Positions 46,586 through 55,241 of a stretch of DNA of 64,000 nt are shown piece by piece. Each line of letters starts with the position of its first letter. Positions within the stretch are counted from its first letter, which is position 1. The translations under genes and the position numbers were made by a program. The notes under the pieces are model-generated. The model was given only the letters and a program-made list of their open reading frames with translations, was not told the origin of the DNA and made no database searches. Source of the DNA: Eggerthella lenta DSM 2243 (GTDB lineage Bacteria > Actinomycetota > Coriobacteriia > Coriobacteriales > Eggerthellaceae). The stretch lies in NCBI RefSeq assembly GCF_000024265.1, contig NC_013204.1, positions 3,104,501 through 3,168,500 of the forward strand. Reading direction: 5' to 3'.

Positions 46586-49500
46586 CTAGCGCTCGCGCGC
46601 GTCGCCTGCCGCGTCACCCGGCAAAATGGGCCGCGACACGCGTATATGGAGGGTAGCAGAATCGCTCTTCATCGCCCAGTCCCGGAACGCGTGGAACACC
46701 TCGCGCTCCCCCAAACCTTCACGGTAGCGTACGCTGTCCGTCAACTCCACCTTGTCCTGCGTCTCCACCACGTGGATGGAGCGCGCCATGCCGTCGGCGC
46801 CGAACGCGGTGTGCGTCTCGATAAGCCCGAGCTCGCGAAACACCGCCACGCCGCACGCTGCCGAGGCGGGGCTGATAGGGAATGCATCGGTGCTGGCCGC
46901 CGCGGCCAGATCGGCGTTGCCCATGGTGAAGAAGCACTCGCCCATCTCTCGCTGCAGACTGCGCAGGCGGCGGTACACCTGGGCCAGGCAGTCGTGGTCG
47001 GGCGTCATGTCGCGCAGGATGCGCTCGTTGAGCGAGCAGTCGCCGCGGTTGAACAGTAGGTGGATGCCCGCGGGCTTGCCGTCGCGGCCCGCCCGGCCGC
47101 TCATCTGGTTGAACTCGATCTCGTTGAACGGCAGGTGGTACAGCACCACGTGGCGGATGTTGGGGATGTCCACGCCCTCGCCGAAAGCGGACGTGGCCAC
47201 CAGCACCGACAGCGCGTCGGTGCGGAACAGCTCTTCGATGCGCTTGCGCTCGGCGCGTGCGAGGCCCGCGTTGTAGAAGCCGATGAGCGGCGCCAGCTGG
47301 GGCACCCGCTTGCGCAGAGCGCGCGCCACGGCAACCGACTGCTCGCGCGAGTTCACGTAGATGACCGTCTTGCCGCCCGACGCGATGAGATTCGCCAGGT
47401 AGTCGTCGCGGTTCTTGAGGTTGCGCTGGTCGTCCACCTCGAGGTTGGGACGCGAAGCCGGGTCGTACACGCAGGCGTCCACCGGCAGCTCGCGCTTGAT
47501 GGCGGCCGCCACCTCGTCGTCGGCCGTGGCCGTAAGCGCCAGCACCGCGGGAGCCTCGCCGCCGGGCCCAGCCAGCTTCGCAATGGCGGCGCCGATGGTG
47601 GCGTAGGCCACGCGCTGGCCCGCCTTCGCCAGGCCGATATGGTGCGCCTCGTCCACCACGACGAAGCGCACGCGGCCCGCGGCCGCGAACTCGTCAGCGT
47701 GCCACGCAAGGAACTCGGGCGTGGTCAGCACGATGTCGTAGGTGCCGTCGGCCAGGCCCGCGAAGCCCTGGCGGCGCTCGTCGGGCGTGCTCTCGCCCGT
47801 CAGCGTGATCACGCCGATACCGAACGCGTCCAGCGCCTCGCGCAGGTGGAACGCCTGATCGGCGATCAGCGCGCGCAGCGGGTACACGAACAGGCTGGCC
47901 TCGTGGTTCGCCAGCGCGCGCTCGGCGGCGTGCACCTGGAAGGTCAGCGATTTGCCGCGCCCCGTGGCCATGATGCCCAGCGTGGAGCGCCCGGCGCGCA
48001 GATGCGCGAGGATCTCGCGCTGCGCGTCGTGCAGCGGCTTGTCGCCGATGATGGCGCGCACGACGGCCTGCTCGAGCGCCGCGGGGTCTTCCGCGGCCTT
48101 GCGCTCCCAGCAGGCGCGGTTCGCCGCGCGGGCCGCCTCGTAGGCCTCCACGTCCTCGGGGCGATGCGGCGCGTTCGCGCACAGCTCGGCGTCGCTCGTG
48201 GCGTACAGGTCGGCCACGAAGCTGAGGTTCTCGGGGTTGAGGCAGGCCTCCAGGGCGCCGCAGGTGCGCGCGGGAGCCAGCGACTGCAGCATGGCCTTCA
48301 CCGACTTGCGGCCGCGCCATTCGTCGATCTGCACCTCGAACGCGGCGTTCACCACGCTGTCGGTGCGCATGAGCGATTCGATGTCCGAGCAGTGGAACAT
48401 GATGCCCGACACCGTGGCGCGCCCGTCGGACAGCGAGCACGAGAAGTGGTTCTTCTCGGCGCCCACCGCGCGGCAGTTCGCCAGCATCACGTCGCGCGCC
48501 AGGTACACGGGCACGGGATGCTCCTGGCCGAACGGCGCCAGCTTGTCCAGTTGCGCCACGTTGTCCAGCGTCAGCTCATCGAGGCTGACGCACGAGTCGA
48601 TTTCCACGAGCGGATGGAACGCGCCCTCGGGCAGCGCGTCCATGTAGGCGCACAGGCGCCGCTCGAACTCCGGCAGCTTGTCGGCCGGCAGCGTGACGCC
48701 CACGGCCGCATCGTGCCCGCCGAAGCGCGTGAGCAGGTCGGATGCGCTTTCCACAGCCGAGAACAGGCTGACCTGGCCCACGCTGCGGCCGCTGCCGCGC
48801 GCTTCGTCGCCGTCGATGGTGAACAGCAGGCTGGGCACGCCGTACGTGTTCACCAGGCGGCTTGCCACGATGCCCTTCACGCCCTCGTGCCAGCTCTCGC
48901 CCGACACCACCAGCGCGCGCTGGCCGTGGTAGATCTCGGCGGCCTGCGCCTTCGCGATCTCGGACAGCTCGGCTTCGATGGCGCGGCGCTGATCGTTCAC
49001 CGATTCCAGCTTCGTGGCCAGGCGGTTCGCCTCCTCGAAGTCGTCGGTCATCAGCAGGTCGAGCGCCAGCTGCGCGTCGCCCATGCGGCCGGCGGCGTTG
49101 AGGCGCGGGATGACGGAGAAGCTGAGGTTCGTGGCGCTGACGGGCTTGTCGGCCGCGCCGCTGGTGGCCAGCAGCGCGGCGATGCACGGGCGCGGCGCGG
49201 CGTTCATGCGCGCGATGCCGTCGGACACGAGGGCGCGGTTCTCGTCGCGCATGGGCATGAGGTCGGCCACCGTGCCCAGCGTGGCGAAGTCGGTGAAGTC
49301 GCGCCATAGGTGCGGCTGGCCCAGACGGCCGCCCAGCACCTGCACCAGCTTCAGGGCCACGCCCACGCCCGCCAGGATGGAGCTGGGGCAGTTCGCGTCG
49401 CACTTCGGATCGGCCACGGGCACGCCTTCAGGCACAAGGTCCACCGGCTCGTGGTGGTCGGTGATAGCCAGGCCCAGACCCGCCTCCACCACGGCCGCGG

Positions 49501-49954
49501 CCTCCGCCTTGCAGGCGATGCCGCAGTCCACCGTGACGATGAAGTCGGGGCCGAACGAGCACGCGCGCGTGATGGCGGCCTGCGACAGCGCGTAGCCCTC
49601 TTCGAAGCGCAGCGGGATGAACGGCGTGGCCTGCGCGCCGAGGGCGCGCAAACCGCGGGTGAGCACGGTGGTGGCCGAGATGCCGTCGAGATCGAAGTCG
49701 CCGAACACGAGGATGTGGTCGCCGCGCTTGACGGCGGCTTCCAGGGCATCGGCCACGTCGGACAGGCCGGGGATGATGTAGGGGTCCAGCCAGTCGCGCT
49801 CGAGCGACGGCGCGAGGAAACGGTGAACCGCAGCGGGGTTGTCGATGCCGCGGGCGACCAGCGTCGCTGCGATGAAGCGGGGCAGACCGAGTTCGCGCTC
49901 CAGGCGCACGACGGACGCGGGGTCGGCCGCTTTGATCTTGAACTGGGCAGACAT
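46586..49954 (-). CDS. recJ: RecJ exonuclease fused to a RecQ-like DEAH helicase
   Basis: A 1,122-residue protein. The N-terminal half is RecJ: VFGDFDLDGISA (about residue 85), TDHHEP (about 165), DHHA1 and OB domains. The C-terminal half (from about residue 620) is a superfamily 2 helicase with Walker A ATGRGKS (about 660), VVDEAHH (about 766), LALTATADDEV and a C-terminal lobe with QMSGRAGRDGKP. Ordinary RecJ is about 550-800 residues and has no helicase. The fusion would couple 5'-3' single-strand degradation to unwinding in recombinational repair. It is first gene of an operon with rel. The ATG at 49954 was chosen; 49963 is possible. Confidence 0.92.
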   Translation of the reverse strand: MSAQFKIKAADPASVVRLERELGLPRFIAATLVARGIDNPAAVHRFLAPSLERDWLDPYIIPGLSDVADALEAAVKRGDHILVFGDFDLDGISATTVLTRGLRALGAQATPFIPLRFEEGYALSQAAITRACSFGPDFIVTVDCGIACKAEAAAVVEAGLGLAITDHHEPVDLVPEGVPVADPKCDANCPSSILAGVGVALKLVQVLGGRLGQPHLWRDFTDFATLGTVADLMPMRDENRALVSDGIARMNAAPRPCIAALLATSGAADKPVSATNLSFSVIPRLNAAGRMGDAQLALDLLMTDDFEEANRLATKLESVNDQRRAIEAELSEIAKAQAAEIYHGQRALVVSGESWHEGVKGIVASRLVNTYGVPSLLFTIDGDEARGSGRSVGQVSLFSAVESASDLLTRFGGHDAAVGVTLPADKLPEFERRLCAYMDALPEGAFHPLVEIDSCVSLDELTLDNVAQLDKLAPFGQEHPVPVYLARDVMLANCRAVGAEKNHFSCSLSDGRATVSGIMFHCSDIESLMRTDSVVNAAFEVQIDEWRGRKSVKAMLQSLAPARTCGALEACLNPENLSFVADLYATSDAELCANAPHRPEDVEAYEAARAANRACWERKAAEDPAALEQAVVRAIIGDKPLHDAQREILAHLRAGRSTLGIMATGRGKSLTFQVHAAERALANHEASLFVYPLRALIADQAFHLREALDAFGIGVITLTGESTPDERRQGFAGLADGTYDIVLTTPEFLAWHADEFAAAGRVRFVVVDEAHHIGLAKAGQRVAYATIGAAIAKLAGPGGEAPAVLALTATADDEVAAAIKRELPVDACVYDPASRPNLEVDDQRNLKNRDDYLANLIASGGKTVIYVNSREQSVAVARALRKRVPQLAPLIGFYNAGLARAERKRIEELFRTDALSVLVATSAFGEGVDIPNIRHVVLYHLPFNEIEFNQMSGRAGRDGKPAGIHLLFNRGDCSLNERILRDMTPDHDCLAQVYRRLRSLQREMGECFFTMGNADLAAAASTDAFPISPASAACGVAVFRELGLIETHTAFGADGMARSIHVVETQDKVELTDSVRYREGLGEREVFHAFRDWAMKSDSATLHIRVSRPILPGDAAGDARER

Positions 49955-50053
49955 GGCTCTCATACCTCACATGCGCGAATTCGAATAGTTCACGTCCCAT
50001 TGTCCCACAATCGCACGGCGAAGTCACCGGCAAAGGAGCGGGCGGCGCGGGCG

Positions 50054-50099
50054 GGATCCCGCGATCCCGCATCCCAACCCCAGGATCCCGCGATCCCGC
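50054..50099. repeat. GATCCCGC direct repeats
   Basis: A 17-base unit (GGATCCCGCGATCCCGC) occurs at 50054-50070 and again at 50083-50099, 29 bases apart. Each unit is itself two GATCCCGC repeats. It lies between recJ and repeat copy R3, in a 576-base gap composed almost wholly of repeats. Confidence 0.6.
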
Positions 50100-50146
50100 T
50101 GCGAACGCACATCTCCGCGACCCCCGCCGACCATACTTCGCCGTTG

Positions 50147-50298
50147 TGGGCGCAAAACGGCACCCATGACAATTTCCAGCGCGATTCTTCGACGCTTCAA
50201 CGCCTACAGCTAGCAAAACCCCAGGTGGTGAACAACCCGCATGCCCGTCCTTCGGTAAAATCGCCATCAGAATTGCCATGGGTGGCCTTTTGCGCCCA
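50147..50298. repeat. Palindromic element family 1, copy R3 (152 bases)
   Basis: Ends TGGGCGCAAAACGGCACCC and GGGTGGCCTTTTGCGCCCA. The 27-base terminal inverted repeats pair at 24 positions. It is non-coding. The left 26 bases are identical to those of R4. It lies left of the nuclease-like gene. Confidence 0.8.
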
Positions 50299-50368
50299 CG
50301 AACACCGGGGCGCTCCAATCGAATCGCCCGCATGACGGCATGCAGGCGCCTGGGCGAGCGGCGCGCCG

Positions 50369-50467
50369 ATCTAGCGGAAACCTCGCACGGCCCTAGCGCG
50401 AATCTAACGGAAATTCCACGCGGATCTAGCGCCGATCTAGCGCGCTTCTCACGTGAATCTAACGTAT
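50369..50467. repeat. 11-base degenerate tandem repeat array
   Basis: The octamer ATCTAGCG/ATCTAACG occurs at 50369, 50402, 50424, 50435 and 50457. All spacings are multiples of 11, and weaker matches fill the intervening phases (50380, 50391, 50413, 50446), giving about nine 11-base units. It sits about 65 bases before the start of the nuclease-like gene. Confidence 0.65.
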
Positions 50468-50530
50468 AACGCCTGATCAAACATCATTTTTGCTCTTCCA
50501 TTACCCGGCTTGCCATGGTACGCTGGACGC

Positions 50531-51547
50531 ATGGAAATCGTTCTCGGACATACCTCGTCGATGGAGTTCTGGCGCGCCAAGCGCTCGCATTCCCAAACGC
50601 GCGCGCTGCTCGCTCGCCGCGGCGAGCCTCGGAGCTTTCGCTCGGATTCGCCTGACGTAGCCAAGCCGAGCGCAGGCGATTTGGAACGGCTCGAGCGCAT
50701 CGGGCTCGCGCAACACGCGAACCCCGCGCACTTTATCGTCCCCAACGCGCTTTCACGCGTGCGCACTGCACGCATAACCTGCAGCGTGTTCGACCGAAGG
50801 ATTCCCTCATCGGCTTTCGTCAACGTGGGCGACGGGGTGTTCGTCGCCTCGCCCGAACTGTGCCTGCTGCTCGAAGCCCGCACGGCCGCTTTAGCGAACC
50901 TCGTCGAAACGGGCTACGAGTTCTGCGGACGATACCGGCTGCCTGCCCTGCCAGACGGCAACATGGCACCCGACCAGCTCCCCCTGACCTCCGTGCCGAA
51001 GCTGCAGTCGCTCCTCTCCCGCACGCAAGATGTCAACGGCGTCGGCGCGGCGAGAAAAGCCGTTCCGCACATACTCCAGAATTCGGAATCGCCCAAAGAA
51101 TCGCAGCTTTCCATGCTCAGCAGCTTTCCGGGACGCCTCGGCGGCTACGGGTTTCCCCCGGCAACGCTGAACCACCCTGTGCGCATCTCGGAGAACGCGC
51201 GCGGACGGGACGTGGGCCGAATATGCCGCTGCGACCTGTTCTGGCCCGACGCGAAACTCGATGTCGAGTACGACAGCCGGCTGCACCATGCAGGGGAGGC
51301 CGAGCAGGAGAAGGACTCGGCTCGCAGAACCGCGTTGGCGTACGCGGGCATCCTCGTCATCACCGTTTCAAGCGACCAACTGCACACGAGGTCGGAAATG
51401 GACAAGGTCGCCCATGCGATGGCGAAACGGCTGGGAACGAGATGTCGCTCCCGAGCGCACGATTGGGAACTCAAGCAGATCAGACTACGATCTCAGCTGC
51501 TTGGCACCACGCGACCGGAAATGCTGGGCGCAAAACGGCACCCATGA
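50531..51547 (+). CDS. Hypothetical protein with a DUF559/Vsr-like nuclease-type C-terminus
   Basis: A 338-residue protein. The N-terminal part has the feel of an AbiEi-like winged-helix antitoxin region (DLERLERIGLAQHANPAHFIVPNAL). The C-terminal part reads RCDLFWPDAKLDVEYDSRLHH, then EQEKDSARRTALAYAGILVITVS. This is the D...E-x-D/H pattern of DUF559/Vsr-like PD-(D/E)XK endonucleases. It may be a defence or mobile-element gene. Its stop codon lies inside repeat R4, so the last residues (GAKRHP) are repeat-encoded, and R3 lies upstream. The ATG at 50531 has only a weak ribosome site. Function is inference from motif spacing. Confidence 0.6.
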   Translation: MEIVLGHTSSMEFWRAKRSHSQTRALLARRGEPRSFRSDSPDVAKPSAGDLERLERIGLAQHANPAHFIVPNALSRVRTARITCSVFDRRIPSSAFVNVGDGVFVASPELCLLLEARTAALANLVETGYEFCGRYRLPALPDGNMAPDQLPLTSVPKLQSLLSRTQDVNGVGAARKAVPHILQNSESPKESQLSMLSSFPGRLGGYGFPPATLNHPVRISENARGRDVGRICRCDLFWPDAKLDVEYDSRLHHAGEAEQEKDSARRTALAYAGILVITVSSDQLHTRSEMDKVAHAMAKRLGTRCRSRAHDWELKQIRLRSQLLGTTRPEMLGAKRHP

Positions 51548-51676
51548 CAATAATCGGACGCTTAAAGCGCGCTCGCCCGACGCGCCGTCGGCAAAAGGCC
51601 TGGTCGCGTTTCGCAACGAAGCCGAAGCGACGCGCCAACCGCCACCAAAATTGCCATGGGAAGCCATTTGCGCCCA
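51525..51676. repeat. Palindromic element family 1, copy R4 (152 bases)
   Basis: Ends TGGGCGCAAAACGGCACCC and TTTGCGCCCA, the same size as R3. It overlaps the last 23 bases of the nuclease-like gene and ends 40 bases before the stop of the convergent LuxR gene. It may double as a bidirectional terminator. Confidence 0.8.
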
Positions 51677-51715
51677 CGAAGCAAGCATCCTCCCAGCTCG
51701 GACGTCGCGCTTCCC

Positions 51716-53245
51716 CTACATCTGGTCGATCAGGACCAGCAGCTCCTGCTTCTTGTGGATGTCGAGCTTGGCGTAGATGCGCTTCGAGTGGGTCCGCATG
51801 GTGTTCTCGGAAATGAACAGCATCTCGGCGATGGCCGGGCCCGAGTAGCCGCGCACGAGCAACTCCATGACCTCGGCCTCGCGGCTGGACAGACCGTACA
51901 GCTCGCTCAGGCGCTTGCAGCGCTTCGACACGCGATCGGCAAGCTGCGGCCCCGTGGCAGCGCCGGCCGGCGCTGCCACGTCGCGGGAGCGCACCGCCTG
52001 CGTCACGGCGATCTCGGCCGACGTCTCCTTCTGCGGCGCCTTCGGCGTGAGCATGAGGAACTCCAGGCGGTTCGTGTGCAGCTTGCCCACCTTGCGCCCC
52101 ACCAGCGCGATCAGCAGCATCACGTACAGGGCCACCAACGCCACGAACGACAGCTGCTCCACGCCAAGCGCCGCCGCACTGCCCGAGGCGTAGCCCACCA
52201 GGTAGCCGCACATCTGCATGAAGTAGGTGATGGTGCCGTAGAACGCGAAGATGAACACCGGGTTGATGCCGCTATCGCGCGAGATCTGGCCGCAATGCAT
52301 CATCATGAGCACGCACGCCAGCATGAAGCACGCGTACGTCACGCCGCTTCCCACCGTGGTGAACTCGCCTCCCGCGAACGGCAGCACGATGAGGCACGTC
52401 GCCGCGATGGGAAACAGCACGCGGAACACGCTCATGAGGTCCACGTGGATGGTGCGCCGCCTCCATGCCCCGTAAAACACGGCCACCACAGCCAGCAGCG
52501 CGGACATCGAGAAGATGTTGATGGTGCTGAGCAGCTCCTGGTGCGTGACCGCGATGAAGCGGATGGCGCCCGAGCAGAACCCGAGCGCGCCCACCGACAG
52601 CGCCGGCAGGAAGCTTTCGCACAGCGCGTTCTTGTACACCACCGCGTGCTCGCGCGGCACGTCGTCGAACATGGGCTGCTGCGCGTCCGTCGCGTGCGCG
52701 GCGATCCACAGGCACAGCCCCGCCAGCGGCACCAGCACCAGGGGTATAAGGTAAGCGGTGAGAGCCGTGGGGATGAAGCACAGGAAGAAGTACAGCAGCG
52801 CCGAGAACCCGGTGCCCTTGATGAGCGCGAGGTTGCCGCGCGCGCTGTCGAGCGAGGCGAACACGCGCTGCCAGCTCATGAGGTAGCCCGCCGACCCCAC
52901 GCCGATGAGCGCCGCCGCGCCCACCACCAACGCCAGCGCAAGCGATTCCAGGTACATGGCCCCCACCAGCATGAGCGGCCCGAACGCAAGCGGCGCCGAG
53001 AACGCCAGCACATGCGCCCCGCGGGAGAGGCCGGGACGCGCCCACGTGAAGGCCATGGCCGCGCAGAACGCCAACCAGAACACGGCGATCTGCACCGTGT
53101 AGAATACGATGGTGGTGAGCGACGTCTGGCAGAACGCAGGCAAGTAGGGGTAGATGCCGCCCCAGATGGACGTTGCGTTGATGGACAGAAACGTCGCGTA
53201 CCCGAAGCTTGGCACGTCCGGTTTCAATGCTGATGGAGCGCGCAT
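51716..53245 (-). CDS. LuxR-family regulator with multi-span membrane N-terminus (no. 5)
   Basis: A 509-residue protein: about 12 hydrophobic segments, a linker, then the DNA-binding domain (LSSREAEVMELLVRGYSGPAIAEM, ISENTMRTHSKRIYAKLDIHKKQE). Same architecture as the four regulators at 7-24 kb. It is divergent from a truncated molybdopterin oxidoreductase gene, so it probably regulated that enzyme and may now be an orphan. Confidence 0.88.
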   Translation of the reverse strand: MRAPSALKPDVPSFGYATFLSINATSIWGGIYPYLPAFCQTSLTTIVFYTVQIAVFWLAFCAAMAFTWARPGLSRGAHVLAFSAPLAFGPLMLVGAMYLESLALALVVGAAALIGVGSAGYLMSWQRVFASLDSARGNLALIKGTGFSALLYFFLCFIPTALTAYLIPLVLVPLAGLCLWIAAHATDAQQPMFDDVPREHAVVYKNALCESFLPALSVGALGFCSGAIRFIAVTHQELLSTINIFSMSALLAVVAVFYGAWRRRTIHVDLMSVFRVLFPIAATCLIVLPFAGGEFTTVGSGVTYACFMLACVLMMMHCGQISRDSGINPVFIFAFYGTITYFMQMCGYLVGYASGSAAALGVEQLSFVALVALYVMLLIALVGRKVGKLHTNRLEFLMLTPKAPQKETSAEIAVTQAVRSRDVAAPAGAATGPQLADRVSKRCKRLSELYGLSSREAEVMELLVRGYSGPAIAEMLFISENTMRTHSKRIYAKLDIHKKQELLVLIDQM

Positions 53246-53469
53246 GTGCGAGTGTCCCCCTCCGTTTGCCGTAGGGTCATTCTAGCAGACGCACCGGGGA
53301 CGGCCGGCGGACATGGTGACACGGTGATGCATTTGAACTGGGAAAATAGAAATATCACAACATTCTGGTGACAACATCGCGAGCGGCGAGCACCTATAGT
53401 TCACCGCAGACGGAGAGGCCGCGCCACCGCATGAGCGGCCTCGCATGAAACGAGAATGGAGGGGGTTGC

Positions 53470-53856
53470 ATGTCAACAGATCGCACTGCGCTGACCCGCC
53501 GCACGTTCGTCGCATCGGCCGGAGCGCTGGGAGCGCTGGCCGCCTGCGGCACCGCGGCGAACACGCTGTACGCGTCGGCGCCGCAGGCGTTCGGCGACGA
53601 GAGCGGCGACGGCGAGAGCATCGATGAGCTGCGCGAGGACAAGCCCGAGCTGCCCACGCCCGCTCGTCGCGGGATCGCGCTTTGTCACGTTGCGGCCATC
53701 CACGAGATACCGCACGGTCGCCCATTCTCGAAATCATCCTCATGCACATATAATCTTCGTCTTAGTATAAACCCTATCGGGCGTGGCGCAACGCACAAGC
53801 TTCATGACCCCTCCACGGATTCGCATGGTTTCGTACACGAGAATGCACGAGCTTGA
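53470..53856 (+). pseudogene. Truncated molybdopterin (DMSO reductase-type) oxidoreductase, N-terminal stump
   Basis: A good start (GGAGGGGGTTGC before ATG) leads into a twin-arginine signal, LTRRTFVASAGALGALAACG. A stretch typical of secreted DmsA-like subunits follows (GESIDELREDKPELPTP). Family resemblance ends near 53650; the frame then runs to 53856 through unrelated sequence. The [4Fe-4S] cysteine motif that should come next, and the whole catalytic domain, are missing. A deletion is the simplest explanation. Promoter-like TATAGT (53393) and the divergent LuxR gene remain. The family assignment rests on the N-terminus only. Confidence 0.6.
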
Positions 53857-53858
53857 AC

Positions 53859-53884
53859 GAAATGACACGAACCGGAGTCATTTC
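53859..53884. promoter_or_regulatory. Inverted repeat upstream of the molybdopterin-binding gene
   Basis: A perfect 8-base inverted repeat, GAAATGAC (53859) / GTCATTTC (53877), with a 10-base spacer, about 100 bases before the Mop-type gene. Candidate operator. Confidence 0.4.
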
Positions 53885-53982
53885 CCACGGACTTCTTCCA
53901 CACCGCGTCCGAACCCGCGACACTGTGACCATGTCGAACGGGCTCCGCAGAAGCCGGAAGCCCCCAACGAAAGGAACCTGCT

Positions 53983-54408
53983 ATGAAGATATCCGCTCGC
54001 AACCAGCTCAAGGGCACCGTCTCCGCCATCGCCGAGGGCGCCGTGAACGGCGTCGTTTCCATCGACCTGGGATCTACCGTGGTCAAAGCCGACATCACCA
54101 TGGAAGCCATCAACGATCTGGGTCTCAAAGAGGGCACCGACGCCATGGCCATCATCAAGGCCAGCAACGTGATGTTCGCCGCCGGCTCCGAGCGCATCCA
54201 GGGCATCTCGGCCCGCAACCAGATCGCCGGAACGGTCGCGTCCGTGAAGAAGGGCGCCGTGAACGGTCATGTGGCCATCGAGACCCCCGAGGGCGCACGC
54301 ATCATGGGCTCCATCACGAACGAGGCCATCGAGGATCTGGGTCTCGCCGAGGGTGCTACCGCGCTCGCCATCGTGAAGTCCACCGATGTCATCGTGGGCG
54401 TGGAGTAA
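53983..54408 (+). CDS. Molybdenum-pterin/molybdate-binding protein with two TOBE (Mop) domains
   Basis: A 141-residue protein consisting of two Mop domains of about 70 residues: MKISARNQLKGTVSAIAEGAVNGVV and ISARNQIAGTVASVKKGAVNGHV. Each has the SARNQ...G...GAVN signature. Such molbindins bind molybdate or tungstate in the cytoplasm and act in storage or homeostasis. The gene follows the stump of a molybdoenzyme gene, consistent with a former molybdoenzyme locus. ATG after AAAGGAACC. Confidence 0.92.
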   Translation: MKISARNQLKGTVSAIAEGAVNGVVSIDLGSTVVKADITMEAINDLGLKEGTDAMAIIKASNVMFAAGSERIQGISARNQIAGTVASVKKGAVNGHVAIETPEGARIMGSITNEAIEDLGLAEGATALAIVKSTDVIVGVE

Positions 54409-54444
54409 CCGCTTCCATAGCATCTGCGAGCAACGCTCGCACCA

Positions 54445-54473
54445 GCAAGGCCGCGTCCTGCACGCGGCCTTGC
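54445..54473 (+). terminator. Terminator after the Mop-domain gene
   Basis: A perfect 12-base stem (GCAAGGCCGCGT / ACGCGGCCTTGC) with a 5-base loop, then TGCATTT. Confidence 0.8.
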
Positions 54474-54595
54474 TGCATTTCCGGATCTCCTTTCCGTTCT
54501 GCGCTTTACGCAGTCCGCCACTCGAGCGCGAGGCGCGGCCGGCGGATCCGTCCCGGCGAGGCTCTCGCGTAGATTCCGCAAACTCCGAAATCGTT

Positions 54596-54625
54596 GAAAC
54601 AATCGCGCCCTCCCACTCGTATGCT
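54596..54625 (+). promoter_or_regulatory. Predicted ECF-type promoter of sigma factor no. 1
   Basis: GAAACAATCGC followed about 11 bases later by CGTATGCT. The same arrangement (AACAATC-CGC ... CGTAT) occurs before sigma factor no. 2. The -35 AAC-type and -10 CGT-type elements are what group IV sigma factors use, suggesting autoregulation. Confidence 0.6.
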
Positions 54626-54644
54626 TGGGTAAGGGGGTGGATCG

Positions 54645-55241
54645 ATGACCGCAGAGAACGACGCGCAGCCGGATCGCACGGAGGCCTTCATGGCGCGCGC
54701 CATGGCCGATTGGGGCGATGCCGTGTACCGCCTGGCGCTGAGCCAAACGCGCTCGAAGGCCGATGCCGAGGACGTGTACCAGGACGTGTTCATGCGGCTG
54801 TACGGCGACGCCACCGAGTTCACCAGCTCCGAGCACCTCAAGGCGTGGCTGCTGCGCGTGACCATCAACCGCTGCCGCGACCTGGCGAAATCGAACTGGA
54901 ACCGCCACACCGTGGCGTTCGATCCCGTACGAGACGACATCGCCGAGCTCGTGCGCGACCCGCGCGACGCCGACGTCTGGGACGCGGTGGGCCAGCTGCC
55001 CGACAACCTGCGCTCGTCCGTGCACCTGCACTACGTCGAGGGCTACACCACCGACGAGATCGCCCGCATGCTGCACAGCCAGCCCGCCACTGTGCGCACC
55101 TGGCTGTCCCGCGCCCGCGCGCGGGTGAAAGACCTGTTGACGCGCGAAAGCGAGCGGACGGGAGCGCATGCCGCGCTTCCGTCCGTCGTACCCGACCCTC
55201 GCACGCACCGCGACCAGCGAAAGGAGGTGCCCCATGACTGA
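54645..55241 (+). CDS. ECF (group IV) RNA polymerase sigma factor no. 1
   Basis: A 198-residue protein. It has region 2 (DAEDVYQDVFMRLYGDA ... EHLKAWLLRVTINRCRD) and region 4 (SSVHLHYVEGYTTDEIARML, QPATVRTWLSRARARVK). It directs RNA polymerase to a small regulon under an extracytoplasmic signal, released by the membrane protein encoded next. The genes overlap by 8 bases. Closely similar to sigma no. 2 at 57253, so the two pairs look like a tandem duplication. Confidence 0.93.
   Translation: MTAENDAQPDRTEAFMARAMADWGDAVYRLALSQTRSKADAEDVYQDVFMRLYGDATEFTSSEHLKAWLLRVTINRCRDLAKSNWNRHTVAFDPVRDDIAELVRDPRDADVWDAVGQLPDNLRSSVHLHYVEGYTTDEIARMLHSQPATVRTWLSRARARVKDLLTRESERTGAHAALPSVVPDPRTHRDQRKEVPHD

Noticed and set aside
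44264-49309. Plus-strand open frames of 931 and 749 codons across rel and recJ
   Set aside because: Both lie antisense to highly conserved genes and have biased shadow composition.
50447-50463. Possible third parS site (TCACGTGAATC)
   Set aside because: Only the central CACGTGAA matches; it is part of the 11-base tandem array.
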